DNA from: Mucilaginibacter sp. CSA2-8R
Lineage (GTDB): Bacteria; Bacteroidota; Bacteroidia; Sphingobacteriales; Sphingobacteriaceae
Assembly: GCF_038806765.1 (NCBI RefSeq)
Contig: NZ_CP152389.1
Coordinates: 1,612,001 to 1,676,000, forward strand
Direction of reading: 5' to 3'
Length of the DNA: 64,000 nucleotides
In this document: in pieces, positions 17,674-25,201 of the stretch
Layout: every line of letters begins with the position of its first letter
How positions within the stretch are numbered: the stretch's first letter is position 1
Position numbers and translations under genes: made by a program
Notes under the pieces: model-generated
The model's database searches: none
Seen by the model: the letters and a program-made list of their open reading frames with translations, nothing else
What the model was told of the DNA's origin: nothing

Positions 17674-18150
17674 ATGTTCAAATCAGCTTTCGTAAAAATG
17701 AATTTATTTAAAATATGTGCTGTAATTGCCTTTTGCGCAGCATTAAGTTTAAGTTTTACGGTCGAATTTGATAAAATCAGCGCTATCGATTTTAGCAGCC
17801 GTTGCCTTTACAAAGGCTTCGATCCTACAGATGAGGGTAAGATTACTGGTTGGCAGTTTTATGTAACGCCAGATAATTTTATGCGATTTAAAAAGATTTA
17901 TTTCAAAGGTCGGCAGGCATACTTTTCTTTTAATATCCATCGCTTTCAGGATTTGAGTTACATTGGCGATCATAATAGGGGCATTGTGCAGATCAAGACC
18001 CAGGCTGATGATATCATTGTGCAAACGTACAATGACCCTAAAGGAAATGTAGATTCGATGAGTACTATACTTAAAATTCCGGTGCGGAATGTAAGTGCGG
18101 AACAGATAGACAGTCTTAAAAAGGCTTTAACGTTCTTGAAAGCGCATTAA
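17674..18150 (+). CDS. Small exported hypothetical protein
   Basis: A 158-aa protein with an N-terminal hydrophobic segment (NLFKICAVIAFCAALSLSF) that looks like a signal peptide; the start could be the ATG at 17674 or the one at 17698, which gives a tighter signal. The mature part is mixed alpha/beta with no motif I recognise (SRCLYKGFDPTDEGKITGW, NRGIVQIKTQADDIIVQTY). It stands alone between the divergent hypothetical gene and the tRNA-Phe gene. Confidence 0.65.
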   Translation: MFKSAFVKMNLFKICAVIAFCAALSLSFTVEFDKISAIDFSSRCLYKGFDPTDEGKITGWQFYVTPDNFMRFKKIYFKGRQAYFSFNIHRFQDLSYIGDHNRGIVQIKTQADDIIVQTYNDPKGNVDSMSTILKIPVRNVSAEQIDSLKKALTFLKAH

Positions 18151-18249
18151 GTGCAGGGCTTGTTGAATTTTTGCTAAAATAATTTAAATGACTATCAGGT
18201 AGTTAACGCGTAAAGCGAGTCAATAAACAAAATATATTCAAAATAAATT

Positions 18250-18278
18250 TTGCAAAACAAAAAATCGGGCTACATTTG
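18250..18278 (+). promoter_or_regulatory. Bacteroidota housekeeping promoter of tRNA-Phe
   Basis: TTG at 18250-18252, an 18-nt spacer, then TACATTTG at 18271-18278, a near-perfect match to the Bacteroidota consensus TTTG-N19-TAnnTTTG. The predicted start lies about 4 nt after the element, giving a leader of roughly 15 nt before the tRNA. Confidence 0.75.
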
Positions 18279-18296
18279 CAGACCGAAAAACGGAAA

Positions 18297-18369
18297 GGTA
18301 TCATAGCTCAGTCGGTAGAGCAAAGGACTGAAAATCCTTGTGTCGCTGGTTCGATTCCAGCTGATACCA
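18297..18369 (+). tRNA. tRNA-Phe (GAA)
   Basis: A complete 73-nt cloverleaf: acceptor arm GGTATCA (18297-18303) with TGATACC (18362-18368) and discriminator A; D-arm GCTC/GAGC; anticodon stem AAGGA/TCCTT with loop CTGAAAA, anticodon GAA; T-arm CTGG-TTCGATT-CCAG. CCA is not encoded. A strong promoter precedes it and a terminator follows. Confidence 0.97.
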
Positions 18370-18395
18370 CACAAAAGAGAGTACCAACTCAAGTT

Positions 18396-18434
18396 AAAAC
18401 CCTGTAAATGTGTAATTTACAGGGTTTTCTGTTT
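18396..18434 (+). terminator. Terminator of the tRNA-Phe transcript
   Basis: Perfect 14-bp stem (18396-18409 with 18415-18428), 5-nt loop, followed by CTGTTTT. Confidence 0.85.
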
Positions 18435-19234
18435 TATATTCGCCCATCAGATTTAATGTTCGTCAATCAGCTAAACCTTTTGTTAAAAATCCATTTGTTA
18501 TTCAATAGTAAAACAAAAAGTAGTTATGGGGGCAAAGATTCTCACTCTAGGAAATCTAAAATGATTTGGTAGATTGTTAAATCGAATGAAAGCTCTAATC
18601 GGCCAGATACAAGGAGAGTCATAGAAGTTCCGTAAAACTCATCATGTAAAAATCTCCAATATTACCTTCCAAGCACTCATGGGATAAAGGTACAACCCCG
18701 TTTTACGAAGGTTGGATGAGTTTTCTACTACAATCATGAGTATTTAAAAAGGCAATACGCCGAGCAAGTAGATCAAAATCAGCAGACATGACTCTTTGTT
18801 TTGCAAAAGAGCAAATCTGTTGTTTTATATAAACCAACAGATTTGCTCTTTCCGGTTATCAATCATCAAGATACAGCCGAGTAAAACGAAATGATGTGAC
18901 GCACCGAAAAGTAGACTGTATACTATAGAAATACATCAATAGCGTTAGAGCAATACGCGTTGTTTAATATACTTTGGCCGATGATAAACCATTCGGTGGT
19001 AATTTTGATCCTCTTTGGCCTGGAGGGGCTAATAATATAAAGCAGCCAACGGCTGCTGCTAATCATTTAATTAGTCAAGAGTACCTCAGTTATTGCATGT
19101 GCTGCCTTAAAGACACTTGCCTGCAAAGAAAGGTATCGGGTAGCTGTGTTTTTATACACTGTCTGGCGTGTACATTTAGTTAATATGCGATTGAATCTGA
19201 TGAAACAATTTGGGAGCAGGTATCTTGTAGTTAA
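18435..19234. other. Gene-poor start of the tRNA-adjacent island
   Basis: About 800 nt with no convincing gene. It contains a strong hairpin at 18807-18850. A TTG-initiated open frame at 18974-19183 exists but has an odd cysteine-rich composition and no recognisable domain, so I do not call it. The region may hold remains of an integrated element, but no integrase remnant could be read. Confidence 0.5.
18807..18850. terminator. Orphan hairpin, terminator-like
   Basis: Perfect 16-bp stem (18807-18822 with 18835-18850) with a 12-nt loop, followed by TTCC rather than a clean U-tract. No gene ends here, so it may be the remnant of a deleted gene's terminator or part of an unknown RNA. Confidence 0.5.
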
Positions 19235-19714
19235 ATGCGAACCCGGTATGACCTGAAGACAGAAATTTATTTAGCATTGCTACCTACACTGACAATGGCG
19301 ATGGTTTTATTTCTACTGGAGACTTACAGCAAACAACACCTGCTCTTTGCTTCTCTGGCCTCAAGTGCTTTCTTAATCTACCTGGACCCTCACCTGCCGA
19401 GTAATAGCATATACACCTTGACGATGGCGCAGGTGTCGGCAGCTTTAGTAGGCTTTGGCGTACTCAAGGTGATTGGGCCTGGTTATACGTCTGCGATGAC
19501 TGCTATGGTCATGGCTATTGCCTTGATGATACTGTTGAATATAATGCATCCACCAGCGGTTTCGACAGCACTGACCTTTGCCTTTGAAACAGGTAAGACG
19601 TTGCCACTTTTTTTGATTGCGCTGGCTTTATTAGTTATTCTAATTGTCTTGCAAAAGGTGTCGGTATGGCTTATTAACAGACGTGTCCCGGCTGACCCGC
19701 TCAATCAACTTTAA
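19235..19714 (+). CDS. HPP-family integral membrane protein
   Basis: A 159-aa protein with about four membrane segments and the family signature MHPPAVSTAL at residues 104-113, plus the typical DPHLPSN turn near residue 51. HPP proteins are small membrane proteins; a plant member has been linked to nitrite transport, but bacterial functions are not established. The DUF1622 gene starts 12 nt after the stop and a cation exchanger follows, so a role in ion movement or membrane homeostasis is a reasonable guess from context only. A further 70-nt gap separates it from the exchanger transcription unit. Confidence 0.85.
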   Translation: MRTRYDLKTEIYLALLPTLTMAMVLFLLETYSKQHLLFASLASSAFLIYLDPHLPSNSIYTLTMAQVSAALVGFGVLKVIGPGYTSAMTAMVMAIALMILLNIMHPPAVSTALTFAFETGKTLPLFLIALALLVILIVLQKVSVWLINRRVPADPLNQL

Positions 19715-19726
19715 TTTGCCTTTCTG

Positions 19727-20116
19727 ATGACTCACAATCCATCCGTAGAAAATTTGGTTATGTCCCTGGTACAATGGCTTAGGCTTGGCGTCGAGATTAC
19801 CGGCGCTGTCGCCATAGGAATTGGCTCAGTGATATCTCTTTTTCGTTTTGTCAAGGCGCTTACGGTAGGCCAAGAAACTGATTTCAATGCTATCCGGCTT
19901 ACGCTTGCACGTTACCTGGCTTTAGCGTTAGAATTTCAACTGGGAGCAGACATCTTGTCCACAGCTATTGCGCCGAGTTGGCAAGAAATAGGTAAGTTGG
20001 GAGCCATAGCTGTTATTCGTACCGGGCTAAATTTCTTCTTATCTAAAGAGATGAAGGACGAGAAGAAAGCATCAGCCGGTGAGGAGGATGTGCAGGCCCG
20101 TGCTGAACAGAAGTAA
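19727..20116 (+). CDS. DUF1622 membrane protein
   Basis: A 129-aa protein with three hydrophobic segments and the DUF1622 pattern: LRLGVEITGAVAIGIGSV near the start, then RLTLARYLALALEFQLGADILSTAIAPSWQEIGKLGAIAVIRTGLNFFL in overall order, with the conserved R-x-x-L-A-R-Y-L-A-L-A-L-E-F-Q-L-G-A-D-I core. It ends in a charged tail (EMKDEKKAS...). The function is unknown. It lies 12 nt after the HPP gene and is probably co-transcribed with it and with the exchanger gene 70 nt downstream. Confidence 0.85.
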   Translation: MTHNPSVENLVMSLVQWLRLGVEITGAVAIGIGSVISLFRFVKALTVGQETDFNAIRLTLARYLALALEFQLGADILSTAIAPSWQEIGKLGAIAVIRTGLNFFLSKEMKDEKKASAGEEDVQARAEQK

Positions 20117-20186
20117 TGTAACTTAAGTTCTAATTAGTCTTAACTTTAGTGCGGCCTGCTTGTTATGTTCTCATTAATTTTAATGA

Positions 20187-21251
20187 ATGGACTTGTCTGC
20201 GCTTTCCTTACCTGTACTTTTGGGCATCTTTATTGCAGCTGCTGTAGCCATTTGGTTAGCAGGCGTCAAGTTGTCGGATACCACAGATATCCTTTCAGCC
20301 CGATTGGGCCTCGGTGAAGCACTGGGAGGAGCGATAATTCTCGCTGTGGTTACCAATTTACCCGAAATTGCAATCACCGTAAGTGCCGCTTTAAAAGGTA
20401 ACTTAGGCATTGCTATTGGTAATATTCTTGGCGGTATTGCCATTCAAACGGTGGTGCTCGTCATTTTGGATGCGTTTGGACTAGGTAAGGCCGGTGCGCT
20501 CAGCTTTAAAGCTGCTTCGATGTCCCTAATCCTGGAAGCGTTATCCGTGGTGACAATCTTAGCAGTTGTAATACTCGGTCACCAATTGCCTGCTAACTTG
20601 ATTTTTCTGCGTTTCCCTCCAGCAAGCTTATTGATCGCTATTATTTGGATCGTCAGTCTTTGGTTGATTAATAAGGCTAACCAGGATTTGCCTTGGGTTG
20701 AGCAGGGGCATGCGCCGGATAGTCAAAAGCAATTAAAAGGACATGCAAAGGCTAAAAAAGATCAGCGGGCTAAAGCTACAAGTACTGGTAAGGTAAGCAT
20801 GCTCTTTTTCGTCTGTGCGCTGATTACGTTGGTAGCGGGAGTGGCCCTTGAAGAAAGTGGAGATGCTATTGCTAAACAAATTCATATGGGCGGGGTGGTC
20901 TTTGGTGCCACGGTACTTGCACTGGCTACCTCTTTGCCCGAAATTTCAACTGGTTTAACTTCGGTTAAAATGGGTGATTACAAAATGGCCATGAGCGATA
21001 TTTTTGGTGGAAATGCATTTTTACCTGTGTTGTTTTTACTAGCTGCGCTGTTGTCAGGTAAAGCACCTCTGCCACAGGCACAAAATACAGACATCTTCTT
21101 GACGAGCTTGGCTATTATATTAACTGCAATTTACATCTGTGGTATGATATTCCGTCCTCGAAAGCTTATACTAAATATGGGAATAGATTCATTGCTCGTT
21201 TTGACTACATATTTTTTTGGTATACTCGGTTTGCTCATTATCGCTCATTAA
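20187..21251 (+). CDS. CaCA-superfamily cation exchanger (Na+ or H+/Ca2+ type)
   Basis: A 354-aa protein with ten or eleven membrane segments in two inverted halves separated by a charged loop (about residues 163-202, rich in Lys/Gln). The alpha-repeats are clear: TNLPEIAI (E60) with GNILGG in the first half, and ATSLPEIST (E252) with DIFGGNAF in the second. These acidic residues coordinate the cation in sodium/calcium and proton/calcium exchangers of the inner membrane. The ion pair cannot be settled by eye. It follows the HPP/DUF1622 pair and is followed by a long inverted repeat. Confidence 0.88.
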   Translation: MDLSALSLPVLLGIFIAAAVAIWLAGVKLSDTTDILSARLGLGEALGGAIILAVVTNLPEIAITVSAALKGNLGIAIGNILGGIAIQTVVLVILDAFGLGKAGALSFKAASMSLILEALSVVTILAVVILGHQLPANLIFLRFPPASLLIAIIWIVSLWLINKANQDLPWVEQGHAPDSQKQLKGHAKAKKDQRAKATSTGKVSMLFFVCALITLVAGVALEESGDAIAKQIHMGGVVFGATVLALATSLPEISTGLTSVKMGDYKMAMSDIFGGNAFLPVLFLLAALLSGKAPLPQAQNTDIFLTSLAIILTAIYICGMIFRPRKLILNMGIDSLLVLTTYFFGILGLLIIAH

Positions 21252-21268
21252 TTATCAGATCGGCTGTT

Positions 21269-21323
21269 AATAGCATTTTATTATTTGATATGCCGCCGGC
21301 TTATCAAATAATAAAATGCTATT
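21269..21323. repeat. Perfect 22-bp inverted repeat with GC-rich loop
   Basis: Arms 21269-21290 and 21302-21323 are perfectly complementary and A/T-rich; the 11-nt loop (TGCCGCCGGCT) is G/C-rich. It begins 17 nt after the exchanger stop and about 40 nt before the parA upstream palindrome. It could be a terminator with an unusual composition or the boundary of the parA cassette. Confidence 0.85.
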
Positions 21324-21361
21324 TCTATCTGAAAGCCAATTAATTAACTTATAGAGGAACT

Positions 21362-21397
21362 AATACATATCTATGCATAAATGCATAGATATGTATT
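21362..21397. promoter_or_regulatory. 36-bp palindrome upstream of parA (putative operator or centromere)
   Basis: Two perfectly complementary 17-nt arms (21362-21378 and 21381-21397) around a central AA, holding two ATGCAT cores at 21373-21378 and 21381-21386; a third ATGCAT follows at 21399-21404. A related palindrome lies after parA. Ribbon-helix-helix partition proteins bind short repeated or inverted motifs of this kind, so this is a likely binding site of the small protein encoded downstream. Confidence 0.7.
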
Positions 21398-21425
21398 TAT
21401 GCATATTTAATTAACTTGGACGTAC

Positions 21426-21433
21426 TATATTTG
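21426..21433 (+). promoter_or_regulatory. Candidate -7 element of parA, leaderless arrangement
   Basis: TATATTTG fits TAnnTTTG and ends 3 nt before the parA ATG, which would put transcription start at or near the start codon. No TTG sits exactly 19 nt upstream; the third ATGCAT occupies that region. Evidence is positional only. Confidence 0.4.
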
Positions 21434-21436
21434 TGC

Positions 21437-22042
21437 ATGGGAAAAATTATAACGGTAGCTCATCAGAAAGGCGGGGTAGGTAAGAGTACCTTAGCCATGA
21501 ATCTGGCAGTCTGCTTTCAAGACCAGTTAAGCGTGGCCTTAGTAGATACCGATTTGCAAGGTAGTATTGCAGATCTAAGGGAAAATCTACCCGGACTCAC
21601 CGTAATGCAGGAAGATAACTTTGAGCGTATCAAGTCTGCTGAACAAGAATTGATTGTTATAGATACACCGCCCTATTTATCAAACCGGTTGCCCGAACTT
21701 TTTTTGATTTCCGACTATGTATTGATTCCGACCAAAGCAGGCTTCTTTGATGTCATGGCTATCCGCTCAACACTGGCACTGGTAAAGCAGGCGCAGGCTA
21801 AACAACCTCAATTAAAAGCAGGTATTGTTTTGAATATGATCAAGCCACGCTCCGGGGTGACCCAAGAAGTTAAGCATTTGTTGCAAAGCTTCGATACTCC
21901 GGTGTTGCAAACCATGATTCATGACCGGGTGAGTTTCACTCGATCACCGATTACCGGCGGTGTGTTAGGCGGGGTTGACAGTAAGGCAAAGGAAGAGATT
22001 ACCAGCTTAGCTGAAGAAATTGTAGATAGTATTAGTACATAA
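21437..22042 (+). CDS. ParA-family partition ATPase
   Basis: A 201-aa deviant Walker ATPase. The start at 21437 is chosen because MGKIITVAHQKGGVGKST is the canonical ParA N-terminus, with K11 and K16 the signature and Walker A lysines; the VDTDLQGS (Walker A') and VIDTPP (Walker B) motifs follow. It lacks an N-terminal DNA-binding domain, as in small type Ib ParA proteins, which partner a ribbon-helix-helix protein. Such pairs segregate plasmids or stabilise integrated elements by moving DNA over the nucleoid. Here palindromes lie before and after the gene and the small RHH-like gene follows after 47 nt. No conjugation or replication genes are visible. Confidence 0.92.
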   Translation: MGKIITVAHQKGGVGKSTLAMNLAVCFQDQLSVALVDTDLQGSIADLRENLPGLTVMQEDNFERIKSAEQELIVIDTPPYLSNRLPELFLISDYVLIPTKAGFFDVMAIRSTLALVKQAQAKQPQLKAGIVLNMIKPRSGVTQEVKHLLQSFDTPVLQTMIHDRVSFTRSPITGGVLGGVDSKAKEEITSLAEEIVDSIST

Positions 22043-22048
22043 AATTAG

Positions 22049-22076
22049 ATTTATGCATTTTTGTAAATGCATAAAT
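22049..22076. promoter_or_regulatory. 28-bp palindrome between parA and the RHH gene
   Basis: Perfect 12-nt arms (22049-22060 and 22065-22076) with a 4-nt centre, each containing TTATGCAT or ATGCATAA. The shared ATGCAT core links it to the palindrome before parA. It fills most of the 47-nt gap to the next start codon, a good position for autoregulation of the small gene or for a partition site. Confidence 0.7.
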
Positions 22077-22089
22077 ACAAAATTTCAGC

Positions 22090-22332
22090 ATGGCAGATTA
22101 TAAAAGTAAACTGGGTAATTTAGCAGATAAACTCAAAAAGGAAGAGCCCAAGACGCCCATCCAGGAAGTCGCACCAGTAAAGGCGCAGGCCACGGCGAAA
22201 GAGCCGGAAGGACAACTTAATGTATGGATACCGCGAAAGCTGCTTAAAAAAATGAAAACTCATGGCATAGAAGAAGAATTATCTCTTAAAGAAATTACGA
22301 TTCTGGCGTTAGAAAAATATTTGGATAAGTAG
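22090..22332 (+). CDS. Small ribbon-helix-helix-like partner of ParA
   Basis: An 80-aa protein. Residues 1-40 are charged and probably disordered (ADKLKKEEPKTP, VKAQATAKEPEG); residues 42-80 fit a ribbon-helix-helix fold: the strand QLNVWIPRKLLKKMKTHG followed by two helices (EEELSLKEITILALEKYL). This matches the design of ParG-like centromere-binding proteins, in which a flexible tail contacts ParA and the folded half binds DNA. The pairing with ParA and with nearby palindromes supports this; homology to a named family was not confirmed. No obvious terminator follows before the convergent regulator gene. Confidence 0.75.
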   Translation: MADYKSKLGNLADKLKKEEPKTPIQEVAPVKAQATAKEPEGQLNVWIPRKLLKKMKTHGIEEELSLKEITILALEKYLDK

Positions 22333-22430
22333 TAATTGTATTGAAGTAGCATTTGCGTATATCGATGCTCTATTGTATTACTGAATAAACTTTTATGCGC
22401 TATAATATGAAAGCAGTGTAATAGAGAGGC

Positions 22431-23102
22431 TTACAACTGTACAATCTGGTTTCTGATAGCAAACAGTACCAATCCGGTGACATTGCGTGATCCGGTTTTT
22501 AATAACAAACTGTTACGGTGGCCATTTACAGTTTTTACGCTGATGAAGAGTTTTTCAGCTATTTCCTCGGCAGTGTATTGCTGACAGGTTAATTTGAGCA
22601 CTTCCTCTTCGCGCGGAGAGAGAAAAGACATCAGGCTTTTAGTAGTCCTTGCCTTTTTTCCCATGCTGTCATGAATTGCTTTCAGAACTGTGCTGTTAAT
22701 GTAACTGCCGCTCTCGTGTATGTTGACTATAGCCCGATACAGTTCTTGCGGGTCACAATCTTTGGACAGGTAACCATGCGCCCCGTTCTTAATCAGTTCA
22801 GCCATGTAATTCTCGTCATTATGGACCGAAAGTACCAGCACTTTGATGTTGGGAAATTTTTCAGCTAATTCCTTGGTCAGGTGCAGGCCGCTGTATTCTT
22901 TTTTACCAAGCGGGGGCAATGATAGGTCGACCAGCAGTAGATCCGGCAAGTTAACGGCAGAATCAAGTTTCCCGATCACCGAAAATCCGTCCGAGCTCTC
23001 GAACATAACTTCAAAGTTGCTCCAACTGTTCAGTATGGATTTGATACCCTCTCTAAACAGGAACTGATCTTCTACAATTCCTATGCTTATATTTTTAGAC
23101 AT
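22431..23102 (-). CDS. NarL/LuxR-type response regulator
   Basis: A 223-aa two-domain regulator. The receiver has the acidic pocket (ED at 11-12), the phospho-acceptor D59 in LLLVDLSLPP, and the K in YLSKD; the C-terminal LuxR-type HTH begins LSPREEEVLKL and includes AEEIAEKLFISVKTVNGHR. It should be phosphorylated by the kinase encoded just upstream, whose gene it overlaps by 8 nt, and then bind DNA. It is the last gene of a three-gene unit and converges with the RHH gene. Target genes are not evident; the large outer-membrane protein gene lies beyond the other end of the operon. Confidence 0.93.
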   Translation of the reverse strand: MSKNISIGIVEDQFLFREGIKSILNSWSNFEVMFESSDGFSVIGKLDSAVNLPDLLLVDLSLPPLGKKEYSGLHLTKELAEKFPNIKVLVLSVHNDENYMAELIKNGAHGYLSKDCDPQELYRAIVNIHESGSYINSTVLKAIHDSMGKKARTTKSLMSFLSPREEEVLKLTCQQYTAEEIAEKLFISVKTVNGHRNSLLLKTGSRNVTGLVLFAIRNQIVQL

Positions 23103-23910
23103 TGCTATCAGTTTGCGGTTTTATGGCAAGGTCAACAGGTATACTAACGATTGCCTTAATGCCTTTTTCGGCTCCATTACCATAAGTAAAGTGCCCATGC
23201 ATTCCCTGAGCCCTTGCTTCCATATTAGTGAGGCCAAGTCCTGCCTTGTTTTCCTCGTCATTTTGAAAACCTATACCATCATCCTCAAAGTGAATCAGTA
23301 AACTTTGCTTGTCGCGAGCAAATGATAATAGTATATGGCTGGCGTTTGCGTGTTTAATCGTATTGTTAATTAGTTCCATGATGATCCGGTAAGCTCCTAA
23401 TGCGACCTCCCATTTTACATCAGGCCATTCGTGATTTATTATTAATTCGGCTTTGATCTTTCCGGATTGATTGATATCCTTTATTAGTGCAACAACTGTT
23501 TTCATCAATCCAAACAGCTCCAGTTGCGTAGGCATCAATTGATGACTGATACTTCTTATGGTGTCAATTGCCCTGGTAGATAAATCAATGATGTTATCTA
23601 TGCTTAAAAAGTACTGGCTTTGGTTTTCGTTCAGCCATTGTTGTTGCCTAATCAGTTTTAAGTTCATATTGATGATGGATATCGTTGCACCCAGGTCATC
23701 ATGTAAATCCCGGGCAATGCGCTTGCGTTCTTGCTCCTCCACCATAATACTGTTTTGCAGAAGCTCATTCTGCTGCTTTGCTTCCATGGCAATCTTTTCC
23801 AGTTCAAGTTTCACCAAGCTTCTTTGAAAATTTTGGTACAACAATACCACCCCGAAAGCGATGGCAAACAGTATGATCGTAAGCGGTATAATGATATCAG
23901 TTAGTGCCAT
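23095..23910 (-). CDS. Sensor histidine kinase, HisKA_3 type
   Basis: A 271-aa kinase with one N-terminal membrane segment (about residues 8-26), a short coiled region, the phospho-acceptor H70 in IARDLHDDLGAT and an ATPase domain with LINNTIKHA, EDDGIGF and GLGLTNMEARA. It has no sensory domain of its own, so the input probably comes from a partner. The membrane protein gene upstream overlaps it by 14 nt and the response regulator gene overlaps it downstream by 8 nt, so the three are translated together and likely work together. Confidence 0.92.
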   Translation of the reverse strand: MALTDIIIPLTIILFAIAFGVVLLYQNFQRSLVKLELEKIAMEAKQQNELLQNSIMVEEQERKRIARDLHDDLGATISIINMNLKLIRQQQWLNENQSQYFLSIDNIIDLSTRAIDTIRSISHQLMPTQLELFGLMKTVVALIKDINQSGKIKAELIINHEWPDVKWEVALGAYRIIMELINNTIKHANASHILLSFARDKQSLLIHFEDDGIGFQNDEENKAGLGLTNMEARAQGMHGHFTYGNGAEKGIKAIVSIPVDLAIKPQTDSNV

Positions 23911-24592
23911 TGTTTCTCCGGTGTTTACACATGGCTATGATGAAGCAGCTGAACATACATGCTGCCAAAAAAGTGTTAAGTATAAAAATATAGCTTACTG
24001 TGATGTTAATAAAGCTTGTATGCGATTTGTTTATTTGATGAGCAAGGTAGTAGTTGGAGAAATAGTAAATCAACAAGCTTGCAGAATAATAGACAAATAT
24101 TCCCGAATTAATGAGTTCAAAAGTTTTGCCTGTTGCTGAGGTTTTCATTCCGGAGCGCCTGTCTAATAGCACCATAAAGGCAAATACTGACAAAATAATT
24201 AAAAGGGTTGATTCGACCACCAGTGCATAGGAGTTAAATGTATCTACAGGCTGTATAAAGATGCTGTTAAAGATGGAAAGCATGAAAAAGAAACCAACCA
24301 GCGTAAAATATATCTTCTTATCCAGATAGGGTTTCAAGAAGGAGTAGTAAAAATGTGCCAGCAACAAAAATTCGATCGGTACATCAATATGGAACATCAG
24401 CAAATGGTAGTTATTTGTGACATTCAGTATAATCAGTTGAGCAACCTGGATAAAGGCGTTAAAGAGCAGAAACAGGTTAAACGAGTATAATTTGTGATCT
24501 GCTCTTTTAAAATCACGCAGGGCCATTAAGCCTGCTATCACCGGCGGAACGTTGCACACATAGATGATAGAATGAATGATAGATTTTTCCAT
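23897..24592 (-). CDS. Multi-span membrane protein of the signalling operon (putative sensor)
   Basis: A 231-aa protein with about six or seven hydrophobic segments spread over its length (for example IIYVCNVPPVIAGLMAL, YSFNLFLLFNAFIQVAQLI, IYFTLVGFFFMLSIFNSIF, VSYIFILNTFLAACMFSC) and no recognisable domain. It is the first gene of the operon and overlaps the kinase gene by 14 nt. Because the kinase has no sensory domain, this protein is a plausible membrane sensor or input module; that is inference from gene order. The topology is like the 7TM signalling regions found fused to kinases in this phylum, here as a separate polypeptide. Confidence 0.8.
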   Translation of the reverse strand: MEKSIIHSIIYVCNVPPVIAGLMALRDFKRADHKLYSFNLFLLFNAFIQVAQLIILNVTNNYHLLMFHIDVPIEFLLLAHFYYSFLKPYLDKKIYFTLVGFFFMLSIFNSIFIQPVDTFNSYALVVESTLLIILSVFAFMVLLDRRSGMKTSATGKTFELINSGIFVYYSASLLIYYFSNYYLAHQINKSHTSFINITVSYIFILNTFLAACMFSCFIIAMCKHRRNNGTN

Positions 24593-25201
24593 GGATGCAA
24601 TGCTGATACCAATTAACCGATCTCTGCGCTGTTTGACGGGTACTGCCTAAAATTTCCGGATATATTGTCAATAAATGATCAGGGCAGGTTCCGAATAACG
24701 CCTCAATTCCCAAAGATGAGGTATGTTGAAACCCTCAATACCTGAGTATATGTTTACTAAGAATAACCTCCTGAATGATTGATAATGCCAAATTATTTAA
24801 TTTCCATCATTTAAGTTGGTGAAATGACTCATTAGTTATCTGATGACGTATCGTCAAGCACTTAAGGAAACCAATCCACAGCGCAAATTTTGAGTTAGAA
24901 CACTGTAATTAATCGCTTAAAAGCTAAACACTGGCCAATCACTTTCAGCCATATTACTTAAAAAATATTTATTTAGGTAGCAGTTATCGCCTTAGCTTGA
25001 TCAAATAGGTATTTCTACCTATATGTTTTCCAAAAAATGGGTGAAAATATGGGTTTATGACTCCCCTTATTTTTCATCTCTTAACGATTTGTTGAAAAAG
25101 CCATTTTTACCCTTCTAAGGTTTCGTAGTAAAGTGATTTCACTTCAAAGAAAAGCCCTTGACCAATTGAGGAAATAAATTTTCGTTAATATATAAGTATA
25201 A
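24593..25201. other. Divergent intergenic region, signalling operon / outer membrane protein
   Basis: About 610 nt, A/T-rich, without a convincing ORF or hairpin. It must contain promoters in both directions. The close divergent placement makes the outer-membrane protein gene a candidate target of the response regulator. I see no clear operator. Confidence 0.45.

Noticed and set aside
18974..19183. 69-codon open frame in the tRNA-adjacent region
   Set aside because: Starts at TTG, is rich in cysteine in an odd pattern, has no recognisable motif and no supporting signals around it.
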